The notes under the pieces: generated by a model
What the model saw: only the letters and a program-made list of their open reading frames with translations
What the model was told of the DNA's origin: nothing
Databases searched by the model: none
In this document: piece after piece, positions 25,721 to 34,721 of the stretch
Layout: each line of letters begins with the position of its first letter
How positions within the stretch are numbered: the stretch's first letter is position 1
Position numbers and translations under genes: made by a program
DNA from: JBFLYN01 sp040756655
Lineage (GTDB): Bacteria > Bacillota > Sulfobacillia > UBA8153
Length of the DNA: 57,032 nt
NCBI GenBank assembly: GCA_040756655.1
Contig: JBFLYN010000021.1
Span: forward strand, 1-57,032
Direction: 5' to 3'

Positions 25721-27280
25721 TCACTGCAGGAAAGCCCCATACCACCAGCGGCCCCGGGCCAAAAGCAGCGCGCGCAACCTTACGGCCAGCGTGCACGCTG
25801 CCACCAGCCCGGCCACGGCCAGCCACCAGGACCCGCGGGCAGGTGGTTGAGCCGGCGGTTCGCCGGCCCTCCCGGCTTCGGTGGTACCGGAGAATACCGC
25901 GCGGTTTCCGCGGGCATCGATGACCTCCACGGCATACTCCAAGACGGCGCCGGGTGGAATGCCTTCCGCCAGGTATCGACCGGTCACCCGGTAGGGTTCC
26001 GCCAGGGCGCTTTCGGCCAGCACAGCCCTGCGATGCCCGCTTTCTGTGTACCATGCGTTCATCATCACGTAGCACAAGTCGCCGTCAGGATCCTCTGCCT
26101 CAAATGACAGCCAGTAGGTGCCTGGGCCAACCTCCTCGTGCCGCCTCCCGGCCAGGCTGGGAGGGGTCACCACCACCCGGTTTTCCGGCAGTAGCGCTTC
26201 TACCTACCTCTGCATGGGCGCGGCATGGGCAGCTCTCAATTCCCGGGCCAGGCTCTCCAGCCAGTCCTAGCTACCTGTGATGTGGTGGGTGCGGGCCAGG
26301 AAGTAGCTGGCCTCCCCTACCGCCAGCCGGGCCACGTGGTACTCGTCGCCCGGCTTTTGGGCCAGTTCCAGCAGGCGTTCCCAGGCGGCCCCGGCATCCG
26401 GCCGCTGCAGCCCTTCCCGGGCCCGACCTTCATACAGTAAGAGCACCGCCTCCTGCCCCGGCGGGTACCCGCTGGCGCGCGCCTGGGCCACTTCCTCCAG
26501 GAGCTCGCTGTACCGCCCGGCGGCCCACAGGTATTCCCATTCCACGGCCGTCCCAGGCGAGATCTCCCATTGCACGTACGGCAACAGTCCACGGGCGTCG
26601 AAAAACACCTCTATATCGAAAAGCGGGTCCAGGTCTCTCCATTCCCACACCAAGGTGTCACCCTCGAACCGGTAATCGCCCGGTTGGATACACATGAGCT
26701 GGTGAGGGAAGACTCCGTCAAACTCCATGGTAACGCGGGCATGCCCGATGGGGCCCAGCCAGGTCGAACCCGTGACCAGGATGTACCCGGCCATGGTCAC
26801 CCCGTTGGACCAGGCGAGGTTCTTTACCCAGTAGGTGTTCTGCAGTACCCGGGTCTGGTCCGCGTGGAACTCCACTTCCCAAGTGTACCAGGCCGGGTAG
26901 TCGATGGCCCTGGGGTTCACCGCCGGCACCAGCCCCGGTTCCCGCCTGACTGCCACCTCCTTGCCATCAACAAAGGCCAGAAAATCGTGGAGCAAAAGGT
27001 CATCCCCGAAGTGGCCGCGGTCCGGATCGGGTGCTTGTTCCGGGAATCCCACCAGCACCGTAACGGCGGGCCCGGTGTTGTGGAAGGTGAACGTGGCGTC
27101 CACCCGCGAATGCCCGGGCGTGACTGTCACCCGGACCTCCTCGCTCACCATCCGGACCTGGTTGTTGAACAAGGGCTGGACCGCCTCGCCTACTCGCCCC
27201 AGGCTGGCATCATCAGCACTGGCAGGCACGGCTAAGACCAAAACCGCCATTAGGACACCAAGGAAACCGGCTTTCCTCAC
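25721..27280 (-). pseudogene. DUF4424-like surface protein with two in-frame amber codons
   Basis: One continuous frame of 519 codons, broken only by TAG at 26267-26269 and by a second TAG near 26204. It has a GTG start behind GGGAGGGATT, a signal peptide (LGVLMAVLVLAVPASA), a DUF4424-like beta domain (FTFHNTGPAVTVLVGFPEQ), a helical segment, a second beta domain (YWLSFEAEDPDGDLCYV), and a C-terminal membrane anchor (WWLAVAGLVAACTLAV) with a basic tail. Both stops could have been Gln codons (CAG to TAG). As written, only the secreted first 337 residues would be made. Function unknown. Confidence 0.65.
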
Positions 27281-27475
27281 AGCAATCCCTCCCTACTGCA
27301 CTCTACAGTGACGCTCAGACCCCTTTCGATGTTTTAACTACTATGAAGCATTTTCCAGGTGGCCCACCGCAGCCTCTCATACTTGACAGACCTCTACCGG
27401 CCTGAGATAAGATGGATTGGGAACCCGGTTGGGTAGCCCCGCTCGGCAAGACCGTACACTGGAAAGAGTATCAGC

Positions 27476-29023
27476 ATGGATGTAGCAGGGACCCAGGATA
27501 CGCTGGTTACAGGACCACATGGCCTTTTCCAAATCCTGCAGCCGGTGCGCGATGCAGAAGGCCGGCCCCTCACCCGGCCCGGCGCCGGCCAGCTGCCGGT
27601 ACCCCTATTGCAGCCCGTGCACCAAGCAAGCCTGAGAGCAGCCATGGAGCAGGTACTTGGCCTGCCGCTGCCTCGCGCCCTCTTGCGCCTGGACCATGCC
27701 TGCCGCAACTACCTGCGAGCGCATGGAAGCAGCCACGACCTGCCCGCCCCGCAGCCCGGCCCGGCCGCCATCCAGGCAGAAGGAGAGGACCGGCCGGCAG
27801 TCGGCTACTGGCTCTTGTCACCCGGTGGCGAGGAAGAAGACCATCGCTACGACCTCTATTCTTCCATCTACACGGCAGGCGACGCCTGCACCAGCGGTGC
27901 CGTGGAGCGCATCTTCCCCCACGAACACGCCCACGTGGTGATGACCTCCATGGTGGGGACGGGGGAGGACCTCCGGAAGAGCACCCGTATGCACCTGAGT
28001 ACGAGCATCACCGACTACTACACGGCTTTCTACGAAGGGTGGGGCATCAGTCACGAAACCCTCGCCCTGGACCTTACCAGCAACCACCGCCTCAGGACCC
28101 AGGAGAGGTTTGACCCCTCCCCGTTGGCCCACTGGATCTGCACCGTGGAACAGGCACACCGGGCCCACCTGGTGCGTCAGAACGCGTTCATCCATGTCAC
28201 TGCCGAGCCCGACCCCTCACTGGTAGCGGATATGACCAGCACCGCCTTTCTGCCCGGGGTGCTCAAGGACCCGCAGCAGCTTTTGTCTTCTGAGGGAGTG
28301 GCGGCTGCCTTCTTCTACCGGGTTTTGACCAGCGACCGGCTGCTGGCGGAGGCCCCGGACCCGGGTTTTTTCCAGGCCTTTCTCTCCGACCCCGGTCCTT
28401 TGGCCACCGGGTGCTTTAGCCCCTTCGAGCGGCTGTGTCTCAAGCTCTACCACTCGGCCGGGCGCTGGCTCACCCGCCCGCGCCTGGACCCGGGCCGGCC
28501 CTTGCTCACCCAGCTGGTGGTGGGTTACGGGCGCGACTTCCCCGCAGAGAAAGTGGACCTGTACCGCCTGTTCCTGGAAACCACGTGTTGTGCCACGGTG
28601 TCGACCGAGGCCCCCCAGCTCTACCACAATCTGGTTTGGGCCGGGCGCAGTGGCGACATCCCGCGCCTGAAGACCCTGGCCGGCCAGTGGCGCCAGCTGT
28701 TCTCGGCCGCGCTGGAGCGGGCCCTGGCCACCGAGGACCTGGAGAGCCGGGTGGGGCCCGAGCTCTGGCTGACCAACCCCGGCTGCCTGGTGACGCCCGC
28801 CCTCTGGCTCTCCGAGCCCACCCGGCCCCACACCTTCAACCTCAACGCGGCCACCCCGGCAGACCTGCTGGCCGTACCCGGCATGAGCCCGGATGCGGCC
28901 AGGGCCATCCTCGAACACCGCCGGAGCCTGGGCCACTTTACCAGCGTGGCCCAGGCGGCAGGCTTGCCCGGGGTACCCCAGGTCCTGCTCACCATGGGGC
29001 CGGGCGGCCCCGGTCCGGTCTAA
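27476..29023 (+). CDS. Putative HExxH zinc metallopeptidase with C-terminal helix-hairpin-helix
   Basis: A 515-residue protein without signal peptide or membrane segment. Residues 149-153 read HEHAH, an HExxH zinc motif, and Glu187 in FYEGWGISHE is well placed as the third ligand; EGWG/EGWA after HExxH is a gluzincin hallmark. The C-terminus (454-505) is a ComEA-like helix-hairpin-helix pair: NLNAATPADLLAVPGM and ARAILEHRRSLGHFTSV. A peptidase core joined to a DNA-binding-type HhH is unusual. The ATG at 27476 has only a weak GGAAAGAG site. It converges on pepF through a shared terminator. I do not recognise the family; peptidase activity is a prediction. Confidence 0.6.
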   Translation: MDVAGTQDTLVTGPHGLFQILQPVRDAEGRPLTRPGAGQLPVPLLQPVHQASLRAAMEQVLGLPLPRALLRLDHACRNYLRAHGSSHDLPAPQPGPAAIQAEGEDRPAVGYWLLSPGGEEEDHRYDLYSSIYTAGDACTSGAVERIFPHEHAHVVMTSMVGTGEDLRKSTRMHLSTSITDYYTAFYEGWGISHETLALDLTSNHRLRTQERFDPSPLAHWICTVEQAHRAHLVRQNAFIHVTAEPDPSLVADMTSTAFLPGVLKDPQQLLSSEGVAAAFFYRVLTSDRLLAEAPDPGFFQAFLSDPGPLATGCFSPFERLCLKLYHSAGRWLTRPRLDPGRPLLTQLVVGYGRDFPAEKVDLYRLFLETTCCATVSTEAPQLYHNLVWAGRSGDIPRLKTLAGQWRQLFSAALERALATEDLESRVGPELWLTNPGCLVTPALWLSEPTRPHTFNLNAATPADLLAVPGMSPDAARAILEHRRSLGHFTSVAQAAGLPGVPQVLLTMGPGGPGPV

Positions 29024-29059
29024 CCGGGCGCTGGGTGCCTTCGGTTCGCGAAAGGTAAA

Positions 29060-29103
29060 GGGGGACGTCCTTCCCGGCGTGCACCGGGAAGCCAGCGTCC
29101 CCC
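29060..29103. terminator. Bidirectional terminator between convergent genes
   Basis: A two-part stem: GGGGGACG/CGTCCCCC (29060-29067 with 29096-29103) and CTTCCCGG/CCGGGAAG (29070-29077 with 29084-29091), six-base loop. It is followed by AAAA on the plus strand and lies 36 bases after one stop codon and 16 before the other. Confidence 0.88.
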
Positions 29104-29119
29104 AAAAGCCCCGTACCCG

Positions 29120-30919
29120 CTAGAAGCTCTTGACCACTTCGTCCACCAGTGACCCCACGTAGGTCACGGCGGCCCGGATGGGATCGGGCTTGGCCATATC
29201 CACGCCGGCCAGCCGGGCCAGTTCCAGGGGTTTCTTGGTGCCGCCGGCCTTGAGCACCTCCAGCCAGCGGTCAACCACGGGCTGCCCCTGGTCCACTATG
29301 GACCTGGCCACCGCCGTCCCCACGGTGAGGCCGGCCGAGTAGGAGTAGGGGTAAAGGCCCATGTAGTAGTGGGGCTGCCGCATCCAGGTAAGGCGGGCAC
29401 CGTCGTCGATTTCCACCTCACCGCCCCAGAACTCATCCAGGATCTCGCCCTGTACCTTGCTGAGGATGGAGGCGGTTACGGGCTGCCCGGTCTCGGCCAG
29501 GGCGTAGATGCGGCGCTGCAACTCACCCTCGATGAGGTGACGCACGAAGTTGTGGTGGTAGGTCATGAGCAGCTGCATGATGAGCCAGCGACGCATGCGC
29601 ACGTCGTTGCTTTGGGACAGGATGTAGTCTGCCACCAGCAGTTCGTTGATGGTCGAGGGCGCCTCCACAAAGAACATGGAGGGGCGGGTGTTGGCCAGAC
29701 GCTGGTAGCGCTGGGAAAGCACGCCGTGGCCTGCGTGACCCAGTTCGTGGGCCAGCGTCAGGACGTTGCGCATGCTGTCCGTCCAGGTGATGAGGATGTA
29801 CGGGTGAACACCGTATACCGAGTTACAGAAAGCACCGGTGGACTTGCCCACGTTGTCGGCCAGGTCGATCCAGCGGTTCTTCAACCCCCGGTCCATGATC
29901 TCAAGGTACTCCGGGCCGAGGACTGCCAGGCCGTCCAGGAGCATCTCCGTGGCCTTTTCGTAGGTAGTCTCCGGGCTGTACTCGGGGTCCAAAGGAGCTT
30001 CGATATCGCAGTAAAGCATCTTGTCCATCCCCAAGACGTGCTTGCGCAGCCGGGCATACCGGCGCATGTGAGGGGCAAGTTCTTTGAGGATGATGTCATG
30101 GAGATTGTTGTAAACCTCCAGGCTGACTTCCTGGCGGTGCAACAGCATGTGCACGGCTGAGGGATAACGGCGCAACCTGGCCATGACCACGTTCTTTTTG
30201 ACCTCGGTGCCCCAAGTGGTGCCGTAAGTGTTCTGGTAGGCTTTGAGCCCTTCGGTAAAGGAGGCATAGGCGTTACGGCGTAACGTCACGTCCGCTGACC
30301 GCTCATAGCGGCCCTCGTAGCCGGCAAAGGACATGGGCCACTGTTTTCCGCCGGCGTCGGCGACCGGCTTGAAGGTCATGTCGGCGCTCTTGGAGCGCTG
30401 GTACACCGTGGACGGTGCATTCAGCACCTCACCCAGGGCGGCCAGGGCCATTTCCGTTTCCGGGTGCAGGACGTGGGGTTTCTCTTCCACCATGCGTTCG
30501 ATGGTCCGGCGGAAGGAGTCAAGAGCCGGCTCTTCGGCCAGGTATCGCTGGAGCGTGCCTTCAGGAAGACCCAGGGCTTCGGTCTGGATGAACGAGGTCT
30601 CAGCCTGCAGCTGGGCCCCCAGCGCCGACACCCGGCCGGCCGCTACCTGGTTGGCAGGCGAGGTTCCATCGGTGGAAAGCTGTAGGGTGGCGTAGGACAC
30701 CACGCGAAAGACCCGCTGGTATAGGGCCTCCTGGGCCTCCAGGCACGCCAGTAAGACGTGGGCACCCTCTCCCAGCTGGCCCTTGTACTGGGTAACCGAA
30801 GCCACGGCCTGGGACACGGCTTTGAGTTCTGCCTCCCAGGCTGCGGGCGTTGGGAAGATGTCTTCCAGGTTCCAGGTTAGTTCCGGCGGCACTTCCGAAC
30901 GGGCAAGACGTCTTTCCAT
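29120..30919 (-). CDS. pepF: Oligoendopeptidase F (M3 family)
   Basis: Cytoplasmic zinc peptidase of 599 residues that cleaves medium-length peptides. It has the N-terminal LTWNLEDIFPT typical of PepF, the zinc site LAHELGHAGHG near residue 390, the downstream Glu region (FFVEAPSTINELLVADYIL), and the C-terminal YMGLYPYSYSAGLTVG. The ATG at 30919 is eight bases after GGAGGGG; an ATG at 30925 is too close to it. It probably degrades peptides brought in by peptide transporters. Single gene, terminated by the shared hairpin. Confidence 0.97.
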   Translation of the reverse strand: MERRLARSEVPPELTWNLEDIFPTPAAWEAELKAVSQAVASVTQYKGQLGEGAHVLLACLEAQEALYQRVFRVVSYATLQLSTDGTSPANQVAAGRVSALGAQLQAETSFIQTEALGLPEGTLQRYLAEEPALDSFRRTIERMVEEKPHVLHPETEMALAALGEVLNAPSTVYQRSKSADMTFKPVADAGGKQWPMSFAGYEGRYERSADVTLRRNAYASFTEGLKAYQNTYGTTWGTEVKKNVVMARLRRYPSAVHMLLHRQEVSLEVYNNLHDIILKELAPHMRRYARLRKHVLGMDKMLYCDIEAPLDPEYSPETTYEKATEMLLDGLAVLGPEYLEIMDRGLKNRWIDLADNVGKSTGAFCNSVYGVHPYILITWTDSMRNVLTLAHELGHAGHGVLSQRYQRLANTRPSMFFVEAPSTINELLVADYILSQSNDVRMRRWLIMQLLMTYHHNFVRHLIEGELQRRIYALAETGQPVTASILSKVQGEILDEFWGGEVEIDDGARLTWMRQPHYYMGLYPYSYSAGLTVGTAVARSIVDQGQPVVDRWLEVLKAGGTKKPLELARLAGVDMAKPDPIRAAVTYVGSLVDEVVKSF

Positions 30920-31047
30920 GGTCATTCCCCTCCATTGGTGAGATTGATCGCAAGCCTGATAGTCACTTCTGGACTCGAAGGGTTATTCCCTGCTTAAATA
31001 GGTAAGTTCTGCCATGCCCGGGCCCGTTCCTCTCCCGGGAAACCGGA

Positions 31048-32146
31048 ATGGCCCTGGTCACCTCCCGGCCGGGGTTTGGCCTGACGGCGGGCATGCCCTG
31101 GGGCCAGGTACCCCTGGCCAAAGGCCTGCAGGCAATGGCCTATCTTTTGCGTGAGCTGGATCTCCAGGTGCGGGTACAGGATGCCCCGGGGTACGGCGGG
31201 CACATCCACGCCTCGCTATGCTACAGGGGGGCCGGTCCATTCTGCTCCTGGGGCACCCGGACACGGTCTGACCCGTGGGGACCCTGGCCCGGCGCCCGTT
31301 CACCGCAGAAGCCGGCATGGCCACCGGGCCCGGCATCTACGACATCAAGGGGGGCTCGCACTGGTGCTGCACGCCCTGGTGCTGCTCCAGGAGCTCGGCC
31401 AGCCTCCCCGGTCCGGCGTGGAACTAGTGGTGAACACCGACGAGGAAGTAGGCAGTCCTACCTCGCGCCAGCTCATCGAACAGGTGGCCGCCCAGTGCTC
31501 CAGCGTCCTGGTATTCGAACCCGGGGATTTGCCCGGAGGGGCGGTGAACACCTCCCGCAAGGGCGTCATCGACCTGGACCTGGTAGTACACGGCCGCGCT
31601 GCCCACGCCGGCGCCGATCATGCCTTCGGGATCAACGCCGCGGTGGAACTGGCCCGGCATACCCTGTAGCTGGACGGGCTCACGGACCACCAGGTGGGAA
31701 CCACGGTGAACGTCGGTGTGATCAAAGCAGGCGACCGGTCAACCGTAGTGCCCGGCCGGGCCCACGCCGAGGTGGACGTCCGGGTTGCCACCATGGCCCA
31801 AGCACGCCGGGTGGAAGCCCTGGTAAGAGCCAGGCAGCCGTCCCGCCCGGGCCTTACCCTGGACATCTCCTTTCAGGCGAACCGCCCTCCCTTTGAGTAC
31901 CATCCCGGCGTGGCCGGGCTCTATGCACATGCTCGTGCCCTGGCGCGCGACTTGGGGTTTGACCTTCCGGACCGGCCCGGCTCGGGCGGCGCCAGCGACG
32001 GGAATTTCACCGCCGCCATGGGCCTGCCTACCTTGTGCGGCCTGGGTGCAGTGGGGAACGGGGCGCATGCGGAGGATGAATACATTGCCCTGGAGTTTTT
32101 CCCATCCCGCCTGGCCCTTTGCGTGCGGCTTTTGCAGACGTTATAG
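31048..32146 (+). pseudogene. M20 metallopeptidase, disrupted
   Basis: A carboxypeptidase G2/ArgE-type M20 peptidase can be followed through several lesions. In order: LAKGLQAMAYLLRELD, then a frameshift near 31225; the first metal His in ILLLGHPDTV, followed directly by TGA where Trp is usual; the bridging Asp in GIYDIKGG; a frameshift near 31353; LALVLHALVLLQEL; the Glu pair in NTDEEVGS; the VFEPG segment; TAG at 31667-31669 where Gln is plausible; the dimerisation domain; and the final His in GNGAHAEDEYI. Two nonsense changes and two frameshifts make it inactive. Confidence 0.85.
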
Positions 32147-32337
32147 CTCAAAGGCCCACTTGCCGGAGTGCGGGGTGCAAGGTCGCCATGATGAGGCCCG
32201 CGCCCAAGATCGCATCATGCTTGGGGCCCGCGGTGCCCGGCTCTGGCCGAGTTTCTCCACACCGTTTGCCACCGGCCGGCAACCACGGCGGTACTTGCCT
32301 GGTGCGCCGGGTGCTCGTAGCCCCGGGCCGCGCTACC

Positions 32338-32727
32338 TACAGAACACTATGTCCCAGGAGATGCCGAACTTGTCTCTAAGATGGCCCATAAGATCCCCCC
32401 AGGATCTTCTTTAGAGGGCTGAAAACCACACCGCCTTCCTGCAGCACGTCGAAGTACCTTTCTGCATCGGCCAGCGCATTGCATTCCACCGTGATCGAAT
32501 GGGCCGGTTTTTCGTAATCAAGGACTTGGTCTGTGTCCGACATAAAGATGTAGAAGTTCTCAATCTTTAACTTTGCATGAAAAACTTTCCCTACCAGCGC
32601 CTGGTTGCTTGTGATGCTTCGCAGTGAACTTGTGCATGCACAGGAGTTGGGCGTTGAACAACCTCTGGTAGGTGCTGAGAGCTTCCTCACAATTGCCGCC
32701 AAACTGCAGATTGGTGGCGATGCTCAT
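32338..32727 (-). pseudogene. VOC-family (PhnB/glyoxalase-like) protein, frameshifted
   Basis: An ATG at 32727 behind AAGGGGG starts ATNLQFGGNCEEALSTYQRLF, the usual PhnB-type beginning. After about 55 codons the frame closes; the continuation IENFYIFMSDTDQVLDYEKP with ADAERYFDVLQEGGVV lies in another frame, and the family end (HLRDKFGISWDIVF) in yet another, finishing near 32338. Two frameshifts are needed. The original protein would be about 130 residues. Confidence 0.7.
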
Positions 32728-33074
32728 ATGAACCCCCTTGAGCCAAGTTTATGTCCTGTCCCATCCTGACCTCTCTTTACCCACGGTAACCAGGCCACAT
32801 GCTGACCTCTTTTTAACATCAAGTTTCCCGCGCGGCCTGCGACCCAGTATAGAAGTGGTGGCTCGTACAGGAGGGTTTGATTGACCCTCAGCCTCTTCGT
32901 GGGAGCAATGACTGTGACCATAGAAGCTTCCACTGTCGTGACTGGGGCCCCGGGTACTGGTCGTGCACGAGGGGAAAGGCCGGTGAAGGGTGCGGCCTCG
33001 TGCAACGAAGAAACCGGTGGCACACGCCTTCGCATCCCCGAAGCACGCGTGCGCGGCGGGCTGCAGGGACCGGC
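32728..33074. repeat. Gene-free stretch with a short direct repeat, possible IS end
   Basis: About 350 bases without a gene. CTGACCTCTCTTT at 32766-32778 and CTGACCTCTTTTT at 32802-32814 are near-identical direct repeats 36 bases apart. Repeated short boxes of this kind occur at the ends of some insertion sequences, for example the IS21 type. No transposase reading frame could be recognised, so this is only a hint. Confidence 0.3.
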
Positions 33075-33767
33075 TCAACGCCGGAGCGTCATACAATCAT
33101 CGTGGCGTCCAAGAGCTGCCTCCGCCTCCGGCAACCCCAACCGCCTCATCACCTCGCCAAACACCCACGCCGCCGTCCTTGCTTCCTGCCGGGCGTTGAC
33201 CAGCCAGCCGGTTGCGTGGAGCTCTCGTCCCAGGTGGATCCCGTCGGGACAGTAGGCCTCCCGTACCGCCAGCAGCTCATCCTGGAGAGGCTTGGGACAC
33301 CTTTCCATGAAGTGTGCCGTGTGCAAGGCCATTTGCACCGGCTCCATGTCCGGGAAGGGTCCGGCCACATCCAGGGTCTTGACGCTGAGGTAGCCAGGGA
33401 TCGCTGCCAGGTTGGAGCTGCCGGCGAAACCATCGCGGGCGGCATAGCGCATGGCCCGGATGCCGGACATATACAGTGCTCCGAAACAGAGGGGGCAGGG
33501 CTCCATGGTGCTGTAAAGGGTGTAGGAGTCGCAGCGCTCATCGCCCTGCCTCACCTGCAGCAAGGCGTTGATCTCAGCATGGGCCAGCTTGGTTCCCGCC
33601 ACCTGGCCGGGCGGGGCGACCCGCTCGTATATGCGGTTGCGGCCACGGGCCAGGATGTTCCCGTCCGGACCCACAATGGCGGCTCCCACGGGCATGGAGC
33701 CATGGCAATAAGCGTCCCAGGCTTCTTCGAAGCAGGCGCGCCACTGGGGCGGCATTCCGTTCCACAC
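33075..33767 (-). CDS. Nucleoside deaminase (CMP/dCMP and guanine deaminase superfamily)
   Basis: Zinc hydrolase of 230 residues that deaminates a nucleoside, base or nucleotide. The N-terminal half carries the active site: PVGAAIVGPDGNILARGRN, HAE (zinc His and catalytic Glu) in LAHAEINALL, and the zinc cysteines in EPCPLCFGAL. The C-terminal 90 residues are an extension beyond the usual 150-160-residue deaminase. The GTG start has GGGAGGAAT upstream. It stands alone. The substrate cannot be read; guanine deaminase and cytosine/adenosine deaminase are possible. Confidence 0.88.
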   Translation of the reverse strand: MWNGMPPQWRACFEEAWDAYCHGSMPVGAAIVGPDGNILARGRNRIYERVAPPGQVAGTKLAHAEINALLQVRQGDERCDSYTLYSTMEPCPLCFGALYMSGIRAMRYAARDGFAGSSNLAAIPGYLSVKTLDVAGPFPDMEPVQMALHTAHFMERCPKPLQDELLAVREAYCPDGIHLGRELHATGWLVNARQEARTAAWVFGEVMRRLGLPEAEAALGRHDDCMTLRR

Positions 33768-34025
33768 GGCTATTCCTCCCGTAATATGGTACTACGGCCG
33801 GAGCGAATAAACAAGCCCGGCCTCACCATCAACCAGGTCTCCAAGGGCGGAGCGGTTGGGGTTGCCCTGGTGGGTAACCAGTAGCTGGCGAGGATAGGGA
33901 ATCCCCAAAAAGAAAGGGGAAAGCACGCCTCGCCCTTGGCCGGGCTCCGGGTCTCCAGGCTGCCGCACATCGCTCCATGGCGGCGAGTTCACCAAGTGCT
34001 CTCCCGGACGGGCGCTGCCCTCCAT

Positions 34026-34349
34026 CTATCCCGGGGTCCCCTCACCGTCGAGATCCGCCAGCATGGCCAGGGCGGCCAGGGGCCGGGGTGCCCCGGCACC
34101 GGGAATGCACAGGAGTATGGCATCGACTAACTGGTCGCGGGTGACCCCGGCCTGAAGGGCCAGGGTCAAGTGCCCGGCCACCGCGCCGGCGTTGCCCAGA
34201 GCCACGGCCACCGCCAGGCGCACCAGTTCCCGCTGGGCCGGGTCCAAGTGGGGCGTGCGGGCCAGCGTCTGCACCAGTTGCCCCAGGGCTTCCATGACCT
34301 CCGGCCTCTCTTGGCCAAGTACGGCCAGCAGATCGCGGGACATAGACAT
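34026..34349 (-). CDS. Carboxymuconolactone decarboxylase (CMD)-family protein without cysteines
   Basis: A 107-residue helical protein of the AhpD/CMD fold: QRELVRLAVAVALGNAGAVAGH then LALQAGVTRDQLVDAILL. The family's catalytic CxxC is replaced by residues without sulfur (GNAGAVAGH), so the peroxidase-type chemistry of AhpD is not possible. It may be a decarboxylase-like or non-enzymatic relative. The ATG at 34349 follows AAAGGTGG; a second ATG at 34343 is possible. Neighbours give no hint of function. Confidence 0.75.
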   Translation of the reverse strand: MSMSRDLLAVLGQERPEVMEALGQLVQTLARTPHLDPAQRELVRLAVAVALGNAGAVAGHLTLALQAGVTRDQLVDAILLCIPGAGAPRPLAALAMLADLDGEGTPG

Positions 34350-34721
34350 ACGGTAATTTTCCACCTTTCCTGCTCGGTCTGGGGTATGAGTTTCCACACC
34401 GCATGGCAGCTTCCTCCAGGGCATGCCGTGGCTTAGGCGACCGGGCGCCGGGCGGGTATGGCCAAGTCCTCATAATCCCAGGTTATGACCAATCATTAGC
34501 AATATTTCCCCTTTTGCATAAAACGCGAGAGGGTTCGCACCGCACCATGGCGAATGGACCACCCGGTAAATGGGTTGCGTCGGCTTGCAGCTGGTGTTCT
34601 CGGGTGGACTTGACCAGTTTGGGACTCTCTGGGGAGGAGCCCTACTCACGCTGGGGAAGGAGGGTTGCTAATCAAAACCGGGAAGCCGGCTAGAACTGTC
34701 TCAAGATGGGAGGTTAGAACC
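34350..34721 (+). promoter_or_regulatory. cstA upstream region and leader
   Basis: An AT-rich patch at about 34478-34525 stands out and probably contains the promoter (TTAGCA and CATAAA boxes, spacing not ideal). About 195 bases of leader follow before the cstA start, with local inverted repeats such as TTCGC/GCGAA (34533-34553). This matches no riboswitch class I know, but its length allows regulation. Confidence 0.4.

Noticed and set aside
14664..31669. TAG reassigned to an amino acid (internal TAG in S8, DUF4424-like and M20 genes, all at plausible Gln positions)
   Set aside because: Intact genes such as the nucleoside hydrolase end with TAG, the same broken genes also carry TGA, TAA and frameshifts, and transitions explain the pattern more simply. 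Kept as a question only for the DUF4424-like gene.
34530..34660. T-box or other known riboswitch upstream of cstA
   Set aside because: The AGGGTGGNACCGCG box and other class-defining motifs are absent.
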